Made by a program: the position numbers and the translations under genes. A stretch of DNA of 64,000 bases, taken from the NCBI RefSeq assembly GCF_032854445.1, contig NC_088304.1:36538108-36602107 (forward strand), in the 5' to 3' direction. Source of the DNA: Liolophura sinensis (Eukaryota; Mollusca; Polyplacophora; Chitonida; Chitonidae). The notes below the pieces were generated by a model, which worked only from the letters and a program-made list of their open reading frames with translations, searched no databases and was not told the DNA's origin. Positions 62,471-64,000 of the stretch are shown here, piece by piece (positions within the stretch are counted from its first letter, which is position 1; the number at the start of each line of letters is the position of its first letter).

Positions 62471-63183
62471 TGCAACATCTGGAACCCATTCAGCAACAGC
62501 AACTGTCTGAACTTGTTTTTGAGTTTTCACATTTGTTTCCGGAAGTACCATCAAGAACTGATGTCATCTTTCACGATGTTGATGTTGGTGATGCCTCACC
62601 TATTAAACAGCACCCTTACAGGTTAAACCCAGTGAAGGCTAAGTACCTCTCTAATGGGATTAAGTACCTGTTAGACAATGACTTTATCGAGCCTAGTCAC
62701 AGTAACTGGAGTTCACCATGTATTTTGGTACCCAAGCCTGATGGTACATATAGAATGTGTACGGATTACAGGAAAGTCAACGCTGTCACTAAATCAGACA
62801 ATTATCCAATACCTCGTATTGATGACTGTATTGACGCTGTTGGTCACATGTATCAAAGTTCGATCTGTTAAAAGGGTTTTGGCAGGTTCCTCTTACTGCT
62901 AGGGCTCGTGAAGTTTCAGCGTTTGCTACGGCCGATGGACTCATTCAGTACAAGGTAATGCCATTTGGAATGAGGAATAGCCCAGCTACGTATCAACGCC
63001 TGATGAATGAGGTCACTTCCGGTTTGGACGGGTGTCGTGTCTACATAGATGACGTCATTATCTTCACCGACACTTGGGAACAGCACATTCCCAGAATACG
63101 CCAGTTGTTTAAGAGACTTAGTCAGGCTAAACTTACCGTCAATCTTGTAAAAAAGTGAATTTTGTTGTGCCACTGTCACATAT
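62440..63183 (+). pseudogene. Retrotransposon reverse transcriptase, frameshifted
   Basis: The frame from about 62440 reads FEFSHLFPEVPSRTDV, NWSSPCILVPKPDGTYRMCT, DYRKVNAVTKSDNYPIPRID. It breaks near 62855, then continues as FWQVPLT, the palm motif MPFGMRNSPATYQRLM and the active site VYIDDVIIF at about 63040. Another break near 63155 leads to LGHVVGQGQV. At least two frameshifts or stops lie within about 330 codons. Confidence 0.9.
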
Positions 63184-63843
63184 TTGGGTCATGTTGTCGG
63201 CCAAGGTCAAGTTAAGCCTATTGACTCCAAAGTCAGGGCTATTTCTACACTTCATATACCCTGTGACAAGAGGCAGCTTAACTACTTTTTGGGTATGGCT
63301 GGATATTACAGGAAATTCTCTCCAAATTTTTCGACTATTAGTGAACCATTGACTCATCTGTTGAAAAAGTCCAGCAAGTTTACTTGGTCAGACGAGTGCC
63401 AGACTGCTTTTGATGAGATAAAAGCCATACTTAAAAGTTCGCCTGTGTTGTCAGCACCTAATTTTGAGAAAACTTTTAACTTAGCAGTTGATGCAAGTGA
63501 TGTTGCTATAGGTGCTGTTTTGCTTCAGGAGGACAATCTTGGTGTTGATCATCCAGTTTGTTTCTTTTCTCGTAAACTTAAGAAGTTTCAGAGAAATTAT
63601 TCAACTGTTGAAAAAGAATGTTTGTCTGTTATTTTAGCTCTGCAACATTTTGAAGTTTATGTAACAGCTTCGAGACAACCTGTGATTGTAAATACTGATC
63701 ACAATCCACTTGTGTTTCTACAGAAAGTTAATGAGAATCAGATATTGTTACGGTGGAGTTTATTGTTGCAGGAATACAATCTTGAAATCAAACATGTAAA
63801 GGGAAAAGATAATGTTATTGCAGATTGCTTGTCTCGTGTATAA
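63184..63843 (+). pseudogene. Retrotransposon RT thumb/connection and RNase H
   Basis: An open frame with FLGMAGYYRKFSPNFSTISE (thumb end), then RNase H motifs AVDASDVAIGAVLLQ, YSTVEKECLSVILAL, NTDHNPLVFL and DNVIADCLSRV at the end. It is the last coding domain before the LTR, confirming that integrase is not 3' of RT. The stop is TAA at 63841-63843. Confidence 0.92.
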
Positions 63844-63960
63844 GTTGTGTATAAAATGTTTAAATACATGTGGTTTTACAATGTTGTATATATTATTGTT
63901 TAACATATATTGTTTAACATATATTCTAAGTAAAAAAAAGTTAGGAAAACTTTTTTTTCT

Positions 63961-63973
63961 TGAAGGGTGGGTG
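63961..63973 (+). promoter_or_regulatory. Polypurine-like tract before the 3' LTR
   Basis: TGAAGGGTGGGTG directly precedes TGTTATG; a plausible second-strand primer site. Confidence 0.55.
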
Positions 63974-64000
63974 TGTTATGTGCACGACTGCCGTCAGTTT
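63974..64000 (+). repeat. 3' LTR, first 27 bp
   Basis: TGTTATGTGCACGACTGCCG then TCAGTTT matches 54579-54605 except at the second base. The remainder is off-window. Confidence 0.9.

Larger units (their letters stand above)
54579..64000 (+). mobile_element. Gmr1-like Ty3/gypsy LTR retrotransposon (3' LTR runs off-window)
   Basis: The 5' LTR is 54579-55323 and the 3' LTR starts at 63974. The order is LTR, tRNA-Pro primer site, gag, protease remnant, integrase, reverse transcriptase, RNase H, purine tract, LTR. Integrase before RT is the reverse of ordinary Ty3/gypsy elements and matches the Gmr1-type arrangement. All genes carry stops, frameshifts or deletions. A V-SINE and a Harbinger transposon have inserted into gag. 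Confidence 0.88.

Overview
This is an animal nuclear window, most likely from a mollusc or close lophotrochozoan. The evidence is GT-AG introns, AT-rich non-coding DNA, a tRNA-derived SINE whose tail reads GTAAAACACC...AAATAAATA, and a V-type SINE whose tail ends in GACGTTAAACCCC...CACTCACTC. I regard both SINE tails as typical of molluscs; this rests on pattern recognition, not a search.

Two host genes lie on the + strand. The first is a T-box gene of the Tbx1/10 class: five exons at 8178-13796, from the middle of the T-box to the stop, with the 5' part off-window. The second is a complete SLC13-type sodium-coupled carboxylate transporter: 14 exons at 23771-51158, 1737 coding bases, 578 residues, phases consistent throughout. 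A possible last exon of a third gene, on the - strand, sits at 53180-53310 and points towards SLC13. The 10 kb between Tbx1/10 and SLC13 holds no recognisable gene but has an eight-unit higher-order repeat followed by a TATA box.

The last SLC13 introns house a large guest. Intron 12 is 18 kb and contains a 16.3 kb Polinton/Maverick (33472-49809) with 89-bp inverted repeats and an AAAAC target duplication. It carries a Cys-rich protein, protein-primed DNA polymerase B, integrase, packaging ATPase, a likely major capsid protein and several other virus-like genes, most broken by stops or frameshifts. A dead Tc1/mariner element is nested inside it. A paralogous copy of the insertion target survives uninterrupted at 7728, so the empty site can be read within this same window.

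The right end is a nest of transposons. A Ty3/gypsy element starts at 54579 and runs past the window end. Its integrase lies before its reverse transcriptase, the reversed pol order known from Gmr1-like elements. A V-SINE and a two-gene PIF/Harbinger transposon have each inserted into its gag, with clean target duplications.

The most unusual signal is local. Three separate exons (the first visible Tbx exon, SLC13 exons 2 and 6) are each preceded, inside the upstream intron, by two to four decayed tandem copies of their own 3' splice site and exon start, spaced about 70-100 bp. These echoes keep the reading frame at first and then run into stops or lack a donor. I know of no named process that explains the same pattern at three exons of two unrelated genes.
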